Positions 9,614 through 19,211 of a stretch of DNA of 64,000 nt are shown here, in pieces. Position 1 is the first letter of the stretch. Each line of letters begins with the position of its first letter. This stretch comes from Archangium violaceum. GTDB taxonomy: Bacteria > Myxococcota > Myxococcia > Myxococcales > Myxococcaceae. Made by a program: the position numbers and the translations under genes. The stretch covers positions 1,267,001 to 1,331,000 of the forward strand of contig NZ_CP069396.1 in NCBI RefSeq assembly GCF_016887565.1, written 5' to 3'. The notes below the pieces were generated by a model. The model worked only from the letters and a program-made list of their open reading frames with translations, made no database searches and was not told the DNA's origin.

Positions 9614-10624
9614 CTATGCGAGGTTTTCGAGCACCCTGGACCAGTGCTCGCGCATCGCCTCGCGGGCCTTCGCGTCTGGCAGCTTCTCCATATGCACGTG
9701 GAGGGAGACGCCTCGCGCCTTCGGTACCAGCGTGAGCTGCAGTGTCGCGGGTTTCCTCCATCCTTCCGGCTGCCAGGTCATGCGGATGCGCTGCCCGGGC
9801 TTCACCACCCGGACCTCGCCGCGTACGCCGGGTACTCCACGGCGCTTGGGAACCTCGTAGCCCGCCCCCGGCTCGAGCGTCAGCGTCGCGCCGGCACCGA
9901 GCCACCGCTCCGCCTGTGTTGCAACCCGCTCCCACATTTCACGGGCACTCACCGGCAGCGTGCGTACCACTCCCACCTGGAAGCCCGTCGCCGCCGTCTC
10001 GCCCACGACCCGCTTGCCGCGGGCCTGCTCGTACGCCACGGCAATGGACTGCTGCCACCACGCGGACTCCACCTCTCGGGCCAGGTGCGCGACGAGCTGC
10101 TTGTGGTTCAGCTCGCCTGCTCCCGCGGCGTCCAGCGCACGCATCCACCCCTTCCAGTCCCGCCCGGTCTCCCCCTTCACGGCGCTGTCGGTCACGCGTT
10201 CGGTGATGAGCGCCTTCTTCGCGGCCGCCTTCTTCGTGGCCGAGGGCTTCTTCCCGATCGCGGCAATCTCCGCGAGCCGCGCCTGCACCAGCGTCTTCAC
10301 CAGCTTCGCCGGGAGCGGCTTGTCTGGCGGGAAGGTCACGCCACTCTTCGACGTGGCATAGCCGTCCAACTGCGCCTTCAGCGCCGGCACCACGCTGCCG
10401 CTGAACGGGTAGTAGCCGCAGTGGGTCTTGAAGAAGGCGAAGCCGGCCACGGCCTTCCCGTCGACCTTGAAGGTGGGCATCTGGTAGCTGATGGTTTCGA
10501 CCGCCCCCGGAAGCAGCTTGCGGAGCTGCATGCGCAGCGCCCCCAACGTCTTCTTCGCCGCCGGGTCCTTCAGTCCCGCCAGGTATGCGTCGATGGGCTG
10601 CAACCCTCTCGGATTCGTCGCCAT
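9614..10624 (-). CDS. DUF1801, DUF4287 and SRPBCC-domain fusion protein
   Basis: A 336-residue soluble protein with three parts. About 5-110 is a DUF1801 (YdhG-like) domain: LPGAVETISYQMPTFKVDGK, FKTHCGYYPFSGS, then FPPDKPLPAKLVKTL. About 145-215 is a DUF4287-like helical region (HKQLVAHLAREVESAWWQQS). About 215-336 is an SRPBCC/AHSA1-like ligand-binding fold (RTLPVSAREMWERVATQAER ... RIRMTWQPEGW). An Ala/Lys-rich linker at about 120-135 joins the first two. These domains are common in small soil-bacterial proteins of unknown role. The start at 10624 is used because upstream codons are not family-like. It faces the GNAT fragment. Confidence 0.85.
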   Translation of the reverse strand: MATNPRGLQPIDAYLAGLKDPAAKKTLGALRMQLRKLLPGAVETISYQMPTFKVDGKAVAGFAFFKTHCGYYPFSGSVVPALKAQLDGYATSKSGVTFPPDKPLPAKLVKTLVQARLAEIAAIGKKPSATKKAAAKKALITERVTDSAVKGETGRDWKGWMRALDAAGAGELNHKQLVAHLAREVESAWWQQSIAVAYEQARGKRVVGETAATGFQVGVVRTLPVSAREMWERVATQAERWLGAGATLTLEPGAGYEVPKRRGVPGVRGEVRVVKPGQRIRMTWQPEGWRKPATLQLTLVPKARGVSLHVHMEKLPDAKAREAMREHWSRVLENLA

Positions 10625-10746
10625 GGTCTTCGAGTCCCCGTGGTGTTCTCGGAACGCGGTACGCATCCGCACTCCGTCTTCGTGTGGAGCATAGAGCATG
10701 GGACGGATGGGCGCCCGGTTGATGCACGAGGGCCCGTGAGCCGCGC

Positions 10747-10784
10747 GGCTCCGGGCCGGAGCACCCTGTCTCCGGCCCGGAGCC
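10747..10784 (-). terminator. Strong hairpin terminator after the LamG lipoprotein gene
   Basis: GGCTCCGGGCCGGA and TCCGGCCCGGAGCC form a perfect 14-base-pair stem with a ten-base loop. It begins about ten bases beyond the stop of the minus-strand gene that ends at 10795, where its terminator would be expected. Confidence 0.65.
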
Positions 10785-10794
10785 ACTCAGGACC

Positions 10795-13700
10795 TCAGAA
10801 CAGCGTCAGCCCGTCCACCCAGATGTCGTACGGGTCCGCGCCCCAGGTGTCCGTGCGGATCTCCACGTAGTCCACCTTCGAGAAGGTGGGCGAGCCGCTG
10901 GCGGTGCGCGTCCAGCCGCTGCCCCCGGCGAGCGGAAGCTCCACGTAGACCCACTCGTCCGGCGAGGTGGGCAGCAGATTGGCGCTCGGCGTGTAGACGT
11001 ACTCGCCGCCGCCGGTGGTGCCCAGCACGACGACCGGGAAGGTGCCCTGCCAGCCGTACTGGTTCGGGTTGCGCGCGCGGAGGAAGACGCCCAGGCGCGT
11101 TCGGCTGGAGGCGTTGAGCGCGAGGTTGCGGCCCGCGGGCGTGAAGACGGCCAGCCCGAAGCCCTCGTTGCTCGCCACCTTCACCGAGCCGCTCCCGAAC
11201 AGCTTGCTCACCGTGTCATCCGTGAGCGTGGTGGTGCACGTCGAGTTGCACCGGAAGCCCCATTGAGAGGCCGTGTCCCCGAGCGCGGTGCCGTTCGGCG
11301 CCACCGCGACGAGCCGCGAGGCGAGGCCGCCGGTCGTGCCGTCGTTGACGAACACGTCCACGTCATACAGGCCCGCGGAGGGGAAGGTGACGGACGGCGT
11401 GGCGGTGCCAGCGCCCAGCAGCTGGTAGGGCGGGAGCGCATCCGGCACGAAGCTGGCGCCCGCGCGCTGCACCAGCCAGTGGAAGCCGAGCGGATCGTTC
11501 TTGTCGGAGGAAGCGGAGGCGTCCAGCGTCACGGGCTGCCCGGCCACGGCGCTCACCGGCGCGAGCTGCGCGTCGGGGCTCCCGTTGTTGGGGTTCAGGC
11601 CGCAGCCGCCCACGGTGAAGACCCCCTCCACCTGGCAGCCCAGGCGCGGCGTGGGCATGACGTTGCCGCCCGTGCAGTTGGAGGCCAGCATCACCCCGCG
11701 GGTGGCTTCCAGGTACACGTCGCAGTTGCCCGTGCAGCGGCTGGTGTTCGTGCCATTGCTGGCGAAGGTGTTGCGCTGGATGAGCAGGTGGCTGGAGTTG
11801 GCCAGGCTGCTGCGCGGCTTGCAGACGTCCAGCACGTCCCACTCCTGGATTTCGCGGCCCGTCAGGAGGATGCCCACCCGCCCGCTGTGGGCGATGCGGT
11901 TGTTCTCGATGACGGTGTGGCGGTCCTCGCCAATCTGGATGGAGATGCCATCCACGAGGTTGCGCTCCACCGTGTTGCCGGACACCACCGCGTTGTCATT
12001 CCCGCCGAGCCACAGGCCGTAGTTGCTGTCCGACGCGATGTTGCCAATGAACTTGTTTCCATCGCACCAGGACTCGATGGCGTTGTGCGGGCTGAACGAG
12101 GTGTCGTTGTTCTGGAGGGTGTTGTTCGGGGCGCAGGCGCCGATGACGGCGCGCAGGAAGATGCCATCTCCGCCGTAGCGCGTGTCGTTGCCATAGAGCA
12201 GGTTCCCGCTGCTGCCCGCGTCCACGATGATGCCCGCCGAGTCCCGGGTGTCCACGCCGTACCAGTTGGATGGATACACGAGGTTGTCGCCGCGGATGCC
12301 CCAGCTGAAGTCATTCCGCGCCAGCACATTGTTATGCGAGTCCACCAGCGTGGCGCCGGTGTTGGAGCAGTGGCTGGCCACGTTGCCCACCACCTGGTTG
12401 TTACGGCTGTTCGAGCGCAGCTCGAAGCCGTTCCAGTTGCGCGACAGGGTGCTGGCATTCACGGTGCTGTCCGTGACGCCATCGAAGCGCACGCCGCCGC
12501 CCTGCACCGAGTCCTGCACCCAACCGGCCGCGGGGTCGGTGAAGTTGTCATCGAACGCCGCGTCCTCCACCAGCAGCCGCGCCGCCGAGGAGGCCGTGAG
12601 GCCGTAGCGGAACCCCTTCGCGCCACAGCCGCGCACGGTGACGTCGTTGACGCCGCTCACGGAGATGCCCACGGTGGGCGCCGCCGTGGTGCCCGTCCCG
12701 GAGCTGCTCCGGAACACGGTGCCGGGCGCGCACTCCAGCGTCACGCCGCTCGCGGTGATGCGCACGGCGGGCGTCCCGGACGAGGACGGCAGGTCATACG
12801 TGCCGGCGCACACGCGGGTGGATGCGCCCACGACGAGCTGCTGGCCCGCCACCGGGGTGACGCACGGCGGCTGCAGTCCGGAGGTGAGGTACGCGAGGTT
12901 GACGACCTGGGCCTCGCTGAGCGCGACGTTGAAGAGGCGCACGTCATCGATGAACCCCTGGAAGGCATTGCCCGCGGGGTAATTGCCAATCTCCACGGAC
13001 TTGTTGGAGTTCTGCAGGGTGCCACTGACGCTGGCCTGGGCCACGCGCTGGCCGTTGACGTAGAGCCGCATCGTCTGGCCGTCATACGTCCCGGCCACAT
13101 GGGCCCACTGACCGGCCGTGGCGGGCGCCGCGATGTCATGGGGCTGGCCCCAGGTGCCACCGGGCAGGACGATGGTGAAGTGGTACTGCCCGCCAGAGAC
13201 GGACAGCGAATACGAGTCATAGGCGTACCACTTGTTGACGATGACCTGGCTCACGTCCACGCGCGAGGGCTTCACCACGGCGGCCAGCGTGAGGCTGGTG
13301 GTGAAGTGGAGCTGCGGCTTGTCCGCCACATCCACCACGCCGCCCGCGAAGGAGATGGCCGATCCGGACAGGCCCGTGGCGCAGGTGGCCGCGCCGCTCT
13401 TCTGGCCATCCGCCGGGCTGGCGTTGCCGGAGGTGTCCCGCAGCAGCGTGCTCGTGTCCGAGCAGTCGTCGAAGTCCCACAGCGCGGTGGCCTGGGGAAT
13501 GCCAAGGAGCGCCGAGGCCAGCCGCTTCACCTGCGTGCCATCCAGCGCGACGTTGAAGAGGCGCACGTCGTCGATGAGGCCGTGGTAGGCGTTGCCGCTC
13601 GGGTGGTCACCGATGGCGATGGGCCGGTTGGAGTCCTGCAGCGAGCCGGTGACGCTGGCCTGGGCCACCCGCTGGCCGTTGACATAGAGCCGCATCGTCT

Positions 13701-14244
13701 GGCCATCGAAGGTGCCGGCCAGGTGCGCCCACTGACCGGCGGTGGCGGGCGCGGACAGGTTGTACGTCACGCCCCACGTGCCCCCGGGCAGCGCGATGTC
13801 GAACTGGTAGCGCCCGTTGCGGATGGCCAGCGCGTACGAGTCGTAGAAGTACCACTTGTTCACGATGGCCTGAGAGCCGTCCACGCGCGCGGGCTTCACC
13901 AGCGCGGAGAGGGTCATCGCGGTCGTGAAGTGCAGGTTCGGCCGGTCCGCCGTCTCCACCTTTCCCTGCCCCGTGAAGCGCCCCGCGGCGCCCGAGGGCG
14001 AGCGGAAGGCACAGCCCACCTTCCCGCTCCAGACTCCGGTCTTGCCCGTCGAATCGGCGATGAGGTCGGACGTGTACGAGCAGTCGTCGAAGCTCCACAC
14101 CGCCACGGGTGCGGGCAGTCCCGGGATGGTGACGATGGCGGAACGTTGGGATTCGGTCGAGTTCTCGGCGGCGCGCTCTTCCCCCACCACGCCGCAACCG
14201 ATGGCGAGCCCCAGCGACAGCAGGGCAGCAACAAGCCTTGACAT
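10795..14244 (-). CDS. Lipoprotein with two LamG domains and a parallel beta-helix
   Basis: A 1149-residue secreted lipoprotein (MSRLVAALLSLGLAIGC, lipobox LAIGC). Two LamG/concanavalin-like domains follow at about 45-255 and 258-460; they are clearly duplicated (LHFTT, IVNKWYxYDSY, GTWG, QTMRLYVNGQRVAQASV and IDDVRLFNVAL recur). About 475-880 is a right-handed parallel beta-helix with many NxIxxN-type rungs (NosD/pectate-lyase-like). A PKD-like segment at about 890-980 and a C-terminal jelly-roll ending DIWVDGLTLF follow. The architecture fits a surface protein binding or cleaving polysaccharide. Catalytic residues were not located, so an adhesin role is equally possible. The start at 14244 is chosen for its signal peptide. 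It is divergent from 14437. Confidence 0.88.
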   Translation of the reverse strand: MSRLVAALLSLGLAIGCGVVGEERAAENSTESQRSAIVTIPGLPAPVAVWSFDDCSYTSDLIADSTGKTGVWSGKVGCAFRSPSGAAGRFTGQGKVETADRPNLHFTTAMTLSALVKPARVDGSQAIVNKWYFYDSYALAIRNGRYQFDIALPGGTWGVTYNLSAPATAGQWAHLAGTFDGQTMRLYVNGQRVAQASVTGSLQDSNRPIAIGDHPSGNAYHGLIDDVRLFNVALDGTQVKRLASALLGIPQATALWDFDDCSDTSTLLRDTSGNASPADGQKSGAATCATGLSGSAISFAGGVVDVADKPQLHFTTSLTLAAVVKPSRVDVSQVIVNKWYAYDSYSLSVSGGQYHFTIVLPGGTWGQPHDIAAPATAGQWAHVAGTYDGQTMRLYVNGQRVAQASVSGTLQNSNKSVEIGNYPAGNAFQGFIDDVRLFNVALSEAQVVNLAYLTSGLQPPCVTPVAGQQLVVGASTRVCAGTYDLPSSSGTPAVRITASGVTLECAPGTVFRSSSGTGTTAAPTVGISVSGVNDVTVRGCGAKGFRYGLTASSAARLLVEDAAFDDNFTDPAAGWVQDSVQGGGVRFDGVTDSTVNASTLSRNWNGFELRSNSRNNQVVGNVASHCSNTGATLVDSHNNVLARNDFSWGIRGDNLVYPSNWYGVDTRDSAGIIVDAGSSGNLLYGNDTRYGGDGIFLRAVIGACAPNNTLQNNDTSFSPHNAIESWCDGNKFIGNIASDSNYGLWLGGNDNAVVSGNTVERNLVDGISIQIGEDRHTVIENNRIAHSGRVGILLTGREIQEWDVLDVCKPRSSLANSSHLLIQRNTFASNGTNTSRCTGNCDVYLEATRGVMLASNCTGGNVMPTPRLGCQVEGVFTVGGCGLNPNNGSPDAQLAPVSAVAGQPVTLDASASSDKNDPLGFHWLVQRAGASFVPDALPPYQLLGAGTATPSVTFPSAGLYDVDVFVNDGTTGGLASRLVAVAPNGTALGDTASQWGFRCNSTCTTTLTDDTVSKLFGSGSVKVASNEGFGLAVFTPAGRNLALNASSRTRLGVFLRARNPNQYGWQGTFPVVVLGTTGGGEYVYTPSANLLPTSPDEWVYVELPLAGGSGWTRTASGSPTFSKVDYVEIRTDTWGADPYDIWVDGLTLF

Positions 14245-14436
14245 GAACAGCCCCCTCTCGGCTCGCGCACGGCTCCTCCGTGGAACTCGGGGCGCGAGCA
14301 CAGGCGCCGCGTACCTCCGCCCCGGAAGACTGTCAACGCCATCCAGTCACAGTCGACAGGAAGTTGCATGTGACCGCTATTCCCACGCCCGCATGCTCGA
14401 TGGCTCTCCTGGGCTCTTCCGGGGTAAGCCGCAAGA

Positions 14437-15954
14437 ATGATCCGAGCCTTTCTTCTTGGAGCAGTGCTCTTGCCGCTGTCCGTGCTCGCCGAGACGCCTG
14501 TGCCCACGCGGACGGCCTCGGCGGATCTGGACGCAGATGGAAAGCCTGAGTCCATCACGCTCGACGTGAAGGACTCCACGTTCGTGCTGAGCGCCGGCAA
14601 GGCACGGGCGGAGGGACGCTTCGAGGGGCCGGTGAAGGGCTTCACCGTGGTGGATCTCGCGAGCGATGACCCTCGCCGCGAGGTGCTGCTCCAGGGCCAG
14701 GGCGCTGGGGGCGTCCCCGCGTACCGTCTCTTTCGCCTGACGGGTGGCGCTCTCCAGGAGCTGGCACTGCCTCCGGGCCAGCCAGGCATCTCCGGAAACC
14801 GTATCCTCCTGGCCGATGTCCCCATGGCCTTCTGGGTGCGGCGCGACAAGTACCTCTATGACGCGGCGAAGCCGGGCTTCACCGAGGTGCCCCAGCCGCT
14901 GTACTTCGTCGGCAAGGGCGTGGTGCCGGAACAGCCGCTGAAGCTGCTCGTGTCTCGTGAAGGCAACAGCGTGGTGACCGAGGTGGCGGCGAAGACTCCG
15001 GTGGTGGTGCTCGCCTTCAGCCCCGCACCGGACGCCGCTCGGGATGACGACTCCCAGGGCTGGTACGTCGTCCTCACGCGCCAGCACCTGCTCGGCTGGG
15101 TGCGACGCACGGCCCTGGGAGCCACCCCGCTGGTCCAGGACACGCCCGACTTCCCCTTCATCAAGTCAGGGGCTTTCCACGAGGAAACCGAGCTGAAGGA
15201 ACTTGTCAGCAGCCTCGAGGCGGACCTGAACGGCGACGGGCAGGCGGAGACCCTCCGCATCGAGAAGCTGCCAGAGAAGGCCCACGCGCCATCCCGCAAC
15301 TCGGATGAGGCCGCCTGCTGGCAGGACGACAACTCCTTCAAGGTCTCCATCGGAAAGGCGAGCCTGAAGACAGACAGCGGCCCCTGCCTCGCGGTGTCCT
15401 ATGCCGGCATCGTCGACCTCGACACGCGAGATCCACTCAAGGAGCTGGTGGTGGTCGCGGAGGGACGCCCCTCGTTGGAGAACCAGTACTTCCTGTTTCG
15501 CTGGACGGGACAAGCGCTCGAGCCGGCCTTCAGGCCATGGCCGGGCCCGGACCAGCTGGGCGCGTTCCCGGGAAACGGCACGGTGCTCTTCGACGCGGAC
15601 GGCTTGCGCTGGCGGAGCATGGAGCGCTGGGTCTACGACGCCCAGCAGAACAAACTGCTCTCCCCGCCCCAGGAGTGGACGTACATCGGCTGGAACCACA
15701 CCGTGAAGCAGTCCTTCGCGCTCTCGTTCGCGCCCGCGAAGGGCAGTGCGGTCGTCGCCAATGTCCGCGTTGGCAGCACCGTCACCCTGCTCGCCCGAGC
15801 GGAGGTGGGGGCGACGGAGAAGAAGCCTCACCGGGTCTCCGGGAGCAACGCGGCTCCTCGTGGCGGAGAGATCTGGCTGCTCTTCAAGTCGGAGACTGGC
15901 CTGGTGGGATGGGTGCTCGACAAAGGCCTCAAGCTGGAGCCTTCGTTGGGCTGA
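14437..15954 (+). CDS. Exported protein with Asp-rich repeats and SH3-like domains
   Basis: A 505-residue protein with a Sec signal peptide (MIRAFLLGAVLLPLSVLAET). It seems built of two similar halves. Each starts with a calcium-loop-like, FG-GAP/VCBS-type motif (ADLDADGKPESI near residue 28; ADLNGDGQAETLRI near 265). Each ends with an SH3-like segment that finishes GW followed by V (QHLLGWVRRTALG; TGLVGWVLDKGLK). Bacterial SH3 domains usually bind peptidoglycan or proteins in the envelope, so a periplasmic or surface role is inferred. It is monocistronic, divergent from the LamG lipoprotein gene and followed by a 216-base gap with no recognised feature. Confidence 0.8.
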   Translation: MIRAFLLGAVLLPLSVLAETPVPTRTASADLDADGKPESITLDVKDSTFVLSAGKARAEGRFEGPVKGFTVVDLASDDPRREVLLQGQGAGGVPAYRLFRLTGGALQELALPPGQPGISGNRILLADVPMAFWVRRDKYLYDAAKPGFTEVPQPLYFVGKGVVPEQPLKLLVSREGNSVVTEVAAKTPVVVLAFSPAPDAARDDDSQGWYVVLTRQHLLGWVRRTALGATPLVQDTPDFPFIKSGAFHEETELKELVSSLEADLNGDGQAETLRIEKLPEKAHAPSRNSDEAACWQDDNSFKVSIGKASLKTDSGPCLAVSYAGIVDLDTRDPLKELVVVAEGRPSLENQYFLFRWTGQALEPAFRPWPGPDQLGAFPGNGTVLFDADGLRWRSMERWVYDAQQNKLLSPPQEWTYIGWNHTVKQSFALSFAPAKGSAVVANVRVGSTVTLLARAEVGATEKKPHRVSGSNAAPRGGEIWLLFKSETGLVGWVLDKGLKLEPSLG

Positions 15955-16170
15955 GCGCGGCGGGCCCCGCGCTTTCTGGGGCTCAGGTGCGGCGGTTGAT
16001 GCGCTCGGTGCGCAAGCTGAAGGCGTCCCAACTCCGGACGCTGAGCCTCATGGTGGTCGCGCTCAGCGGGAGCGGTGGGCGGTTTGCTCACGCTACAGCC
16101 AGGCAGAGTAGAGTCCCCCTTGGAACGGGATGACCGTGACATGTGTCCCATCCGCCGCGAGGGGGTGCAT

Positions 16171-19116
16171 ATGAGCGACGAGGTTCCCGAAGGAACGGAC
16201 GGCCCGGCATCCGGGCTCCAGGACGAAACCTCCACCCTGCTTCGGCTCCCCATCAACCAGGACAAGGCCGCTACCCTGCCCCTGGCGGCGATGACGGAAG
16301 AGATGTTCCCCGCGTTGGCGTCGGGACGCCTCCTGGTGGGTCGCTACACCGTGCTCGACATCCTGGGGCAGGGTGGAATGGGTCTGGTCCTGGCCGCCTA
16401 TGACGCACGGTTGGATCGGCGCGTGGCGCTCAAGGTGTTGCGTTCCCGGAAGGACTGGGAAGATGGCGGCGAAAGGGAAGCGCGGCTGGTGCGTGAGGCC
16501 CAGGCCATGGCACGCCTCTCCCACCCTCATGTGGTGTCCGTGTACGACGCGGGCTCATTGGAGGACGGCTCCGTCTTCATCGCGATGGAGTACGTAGAGG
16601 GGACGACGCTGCGGCGCTGGGGCGAGCAGCGGTCCCGCTCCTGGCGCGAGGTGTTGGAGGCATTCCTGGCCGCTGGAAGGGGACTGGCGGCGGCGCATGC
16701 GGTGGGCCTCGTCCACCGCGACTTCAAGCCGGAGAACGTGCTGGTGGGGAAGGACGGGCGGGTGCGGGTGACGGACTTCGGTCTGGCGCGCGTCGGGGCC
16801 GCCTCGCTCCCCACGGGACGGGTCCCCGTCTCCCCTCCCGAGGGCGGGAGTAGCTCCGTTCTCACCCAGCCCGGGACGCTGATGGGCACGCTCCGGTACA
16901 TGGCCCCCGAGCTGCTCCAGGGGGCGCGAGCCGATGTGCGCAGCGACCTGTTCGCCTTCTGCGTGTCCCTCTACGAAGCCCTGTATGGACAGGCTCCCTT
17001 CGCGGGCGACACCCAGTCCGAGCGCGCTCGCGCCCAGGAGGAGGGTCGGGTGACTCCGCCGCCCAAGGGCTCCGAGGTGCCGGCCTGGGTGGAGCGCACG
17101 GTGCTTCGAGGTCTGCGTGCGGACCCGGGCGAGCGTCACGCCTCCATGGAGGAGTTGCTGACGGCGCTGGCGGATGACCCCGAGGTGAGGCGCCGGTCCT
17201 GGCGGCTCAATGCCGTGATGGGGGGCCTGGTGGCCGTGGTGCTGGTGGGGCTCGCCTCGGGAGGCTGGGTGTTCCTCCAACGCCAGGGGCAGGTGTGCGG
17301 CCGGATGGAGACGCGGCTGGCGGGTATCTGGGACGAGGATGTGAGGTCAAAGGTCAGGGAGTCCCTGCTGGGCACGGGACTGACCTACGCGCGGGACACC
17401 TCCGAGCGCGTCTCCGTGCTCCTGGACGACTACGCGGGTGAGTGGGTGAAGCAGAGGACGGAGGTGTGCGAGGCGGCGCGTCAGGAGGGCCCGGCACAGC
17501 CCCGGAGCCTGACGGTGCTGCGGGAGTACTGTCTGGAACGGAGGCGGGGTCAGCTTCGCGGTTTCACGGAGCTGCTGGGGCGGGGGCCGGACCGGGAGTT
17601 GGTGGACAAGGCGGTGCAGGCGGCGTTGGCCCTCCCGTCACTGGACTCTTGCGCGGATGTGAAGGCGCTGACGATGGCGGTGCCACCGCCGGAGGATGCG
17701 GTCGTTCGGGCGCGAGCTCAGGTATTGCAGGAGCAGGTGGACCTGCTGGAGACACTGGGCAATGCCGCCAGGTACAAGGAGGGGTTGGCGCTGGGCGAGG
17801 AGTTACTGCGCCAGGTGGAATCCGTGGGCCATGCGCCGTTACATGCCCACACCCTGTTCCAGGTTGCCGCATTGCAAAAGGGGGCGGGCGACTACAAAGG
17901 CGCCGAGGCGCGGATGCGGCAGTCCATTGCCATGGCCGCGCGGGGGAAGGATTTCGAGTTGTTGGCCAAAGCGTGGAGCCAGCTGCTCTTCATCGTGGGG
18001 TATCATCAGGGCCGTCATCAGGAGGCGCTCGAACTGGAGCTGGTGGTCGAGGCTGCCGTCGATGTGGCCGATGACGCTCTGACGCGTGTCTCCTCGCTCC
18101 TCGCTCATGGGCACGTGCTCATGCAGATGGGGAGGAGTGAGGAGGCAAGAGCAAGATTCGAGCGCGCACTGGCATTGGGGGAAAAGACATTGGGCCCGGA
18201 GCATCGCTCTGTTTTTATCGCGCTCGACAACCTGGGCCTCCTGCTCATGACGATGGGAAGGAACGAGGAAGCAAGAGCGAAACTCGAGCGCGCTCTGGTT
18301 TTACGGGAGAAGGCATTGGGGCCGGAACACCCGGATATGGGTTATGCACTTGAATCCCTGAGCACTGTGCTCCTCATCATGAGGAAATACGAGGAGGCAG
18401 AAGAGAAGTCCACGCGTGCGCTAGCCTTGAAGGAGAAGGCACTGGGGTCGGAGCATCTCGAGGTCGCTCAGTCGCTCAGTACCCTGGGCAGCGTGCTCAT
18501 GATGATGGGCCGGTATGAGGAGGCGAGACAGAAGCACGAACGCGCGCTGGCTCTCAGTGAAAAGACGCTGGGGCCGGAGCATCCTCACATCACCATGCCA
18601 CTCTTCAACCTGGGCGTCGTGCTCGAAAAGATGGGGAGATACGAGGAGGCCCGGGAGACGTTCGAGCGTGCTCTCGCGGTGCACGTGAAGGCCCAAGGGC
18701 CAGAGCATCCCAAGACGGCGTACGCGCTCACCCGTCTGGGCAATGTGCTCGTGGCTCTCAAGAGGTATGGAGATGCTCGGGAGAAATTCGAGCGAGCGTT
18801 GGCACTACGAAAGAAGGTGCTGGGGCCAGAGCATCCTGAGCTCGCTCTTCCACTCCTGGGGTTGGCCAGACTCGCGCAGCTCCGTGGCAAGCCCTCCGAG
18901 GCCATTTCGCTGATCGAGCGCGCCCTGGGTCTGGCCGTAGGCGAGAGTCTCGCCGAAGCACAGCTCGCGCTGGCGCGTGCGCTCTGGGACTCGAAGCAGG
19001 ACCGCTCACGCGCCGTGCAATTGGCCACCCAGTCACGGGAGTACTGGGAGCGTATCGGCGATGCGTCGAAGCTCGCCGAGTCCTCCCAGTGGCTGGCCAT
19101 CCATGCCAGTCCCTGA
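16171..19116 (+). CDS. Membrane Ser/Thr protein kinase with C-terminal TPR array
   Basis: A 981-residue kinase. The catalytic domain (about 58-320) has the glycine loop GQGGMG, Lys88 in VALKVL, Asp184 in the HRDFKPEN loop and DFG at 202-204, so it should be active. A single membrane helix lies at about 347-370 (VMGGLVAVVLVGLASGGWVF). The outer part is helical, and from about 650 to 930 contains 42-residue TPRs of kinesin-light-chain type (ALALxEKxLGPEHP recurs), the usual protein-binding part of myxobacterial kinases of this class. GAGGGGG upstream of 16171 fixes the start; the more upstream frame lacks a site. The target is unknown. A GlxA-type regulator gene follows after 95 bases. Confidence 0.95.
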   Translation: MSDEVPEGTDGPASGLQDETSTLLRLPINQDKAATLPLAAMTEEMFPALASGRLLVGRYTVLDILGQGGMGLVLAAYDARLDRRVALKVLRSRKDWEDGGEREARLVREAQAMARLSHPHVVSVYDAGSLEDGSVFIAMEYVEGTTLRRWGEQRSRSWREVLEAFLAAGRGLAAAHAVGLVHRDFKPENVLVGKDGRVRVTDFGLARVGAASLPTGRVPVSPPEGGSSSVLTQPGTLMGTLRYMAPELLQGARADVRSDLFAFCVSLYEALYGQAPFAGDTQSERARAQEEGRVTPPPKGSEVPAWVERTVLRGLRADPGERHASMEELLTALADDPEVRRRSWRLNAVMGGLVAVVLVGLASGGWVFLQRQGQVCGRMETRLAGIWDEDVRSKVRESLLGTGLTYARDTSERVSVLLDDYAGEWVKQRTEVCEAARQEGPAQPRSLTVLREYCLERRRGQLRGFTELLGRGPDRELVDKAVQAALALPSLDSCADVKALTMAVPPPEDAVVRARAQVLQEQVDLLETLGNAARYKEGLALGEELLRQVESVGHAPLHAHTLFQVAALQKGAGDYKGAEARMRQSIAMAARGKDFELLAKAWSQLLFIVGYHQGRHQEALELELVVEAAVDVADDALTRVSSLLAHGHVLMQMGRSEEARARFERALALGEKTLGPEHRSVFIALDNLGLLLMTMGRNEEARAKLERALVLREKALGPEHPDMGYALESLSTVLLIMRKYEEAEEKSTRALALKEKALGSEHLEVAQSLSTLGSVLMMMGRYEEARQKHERALALSEKTLGPEHPHITMPLFNLGVVLEKMGRYEEARETFERALAVHVKAQGPEHPKTAYALTRLGNVLVALKRYGDAREKFERALALRKKVLGPEHPELALPLLGLARLAQLRGKPSEAISLIERALGLAVGESLAEAQLALARALWDSKQDRSRAVQLATQSREYWERIGDASKLAESSQWLAIHASP

Positions 19117-19211
19117 CGAGAAAGAGACAAGAATCGACGGCTTCTGGCCAGACGTCCGGCGGCTCACCCGTCCCTCTTGGCAGGAAGTGGAGGCTCGTTC
19201 ATCTTCGCGCC

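Noticed and set aside
11263-14241. A 992-codon open frame on the plus strand
   Set aside because: It is exactly antisense to the LamG/beta-helix lipoprotein gene, has no recognisable domain and is rich in Arg/Gly/Ala/His, as expected for a shadow frame in high-GC DNA.
18100-18900. Regular 126-base repeats suggesting a tandem array
   Set aside because: The period equals 42 codons and the repeats are kinesin-light-chain-type TPR units inside the kinase gene, so they are protein repeats rather than a DNA array or CRISPR.
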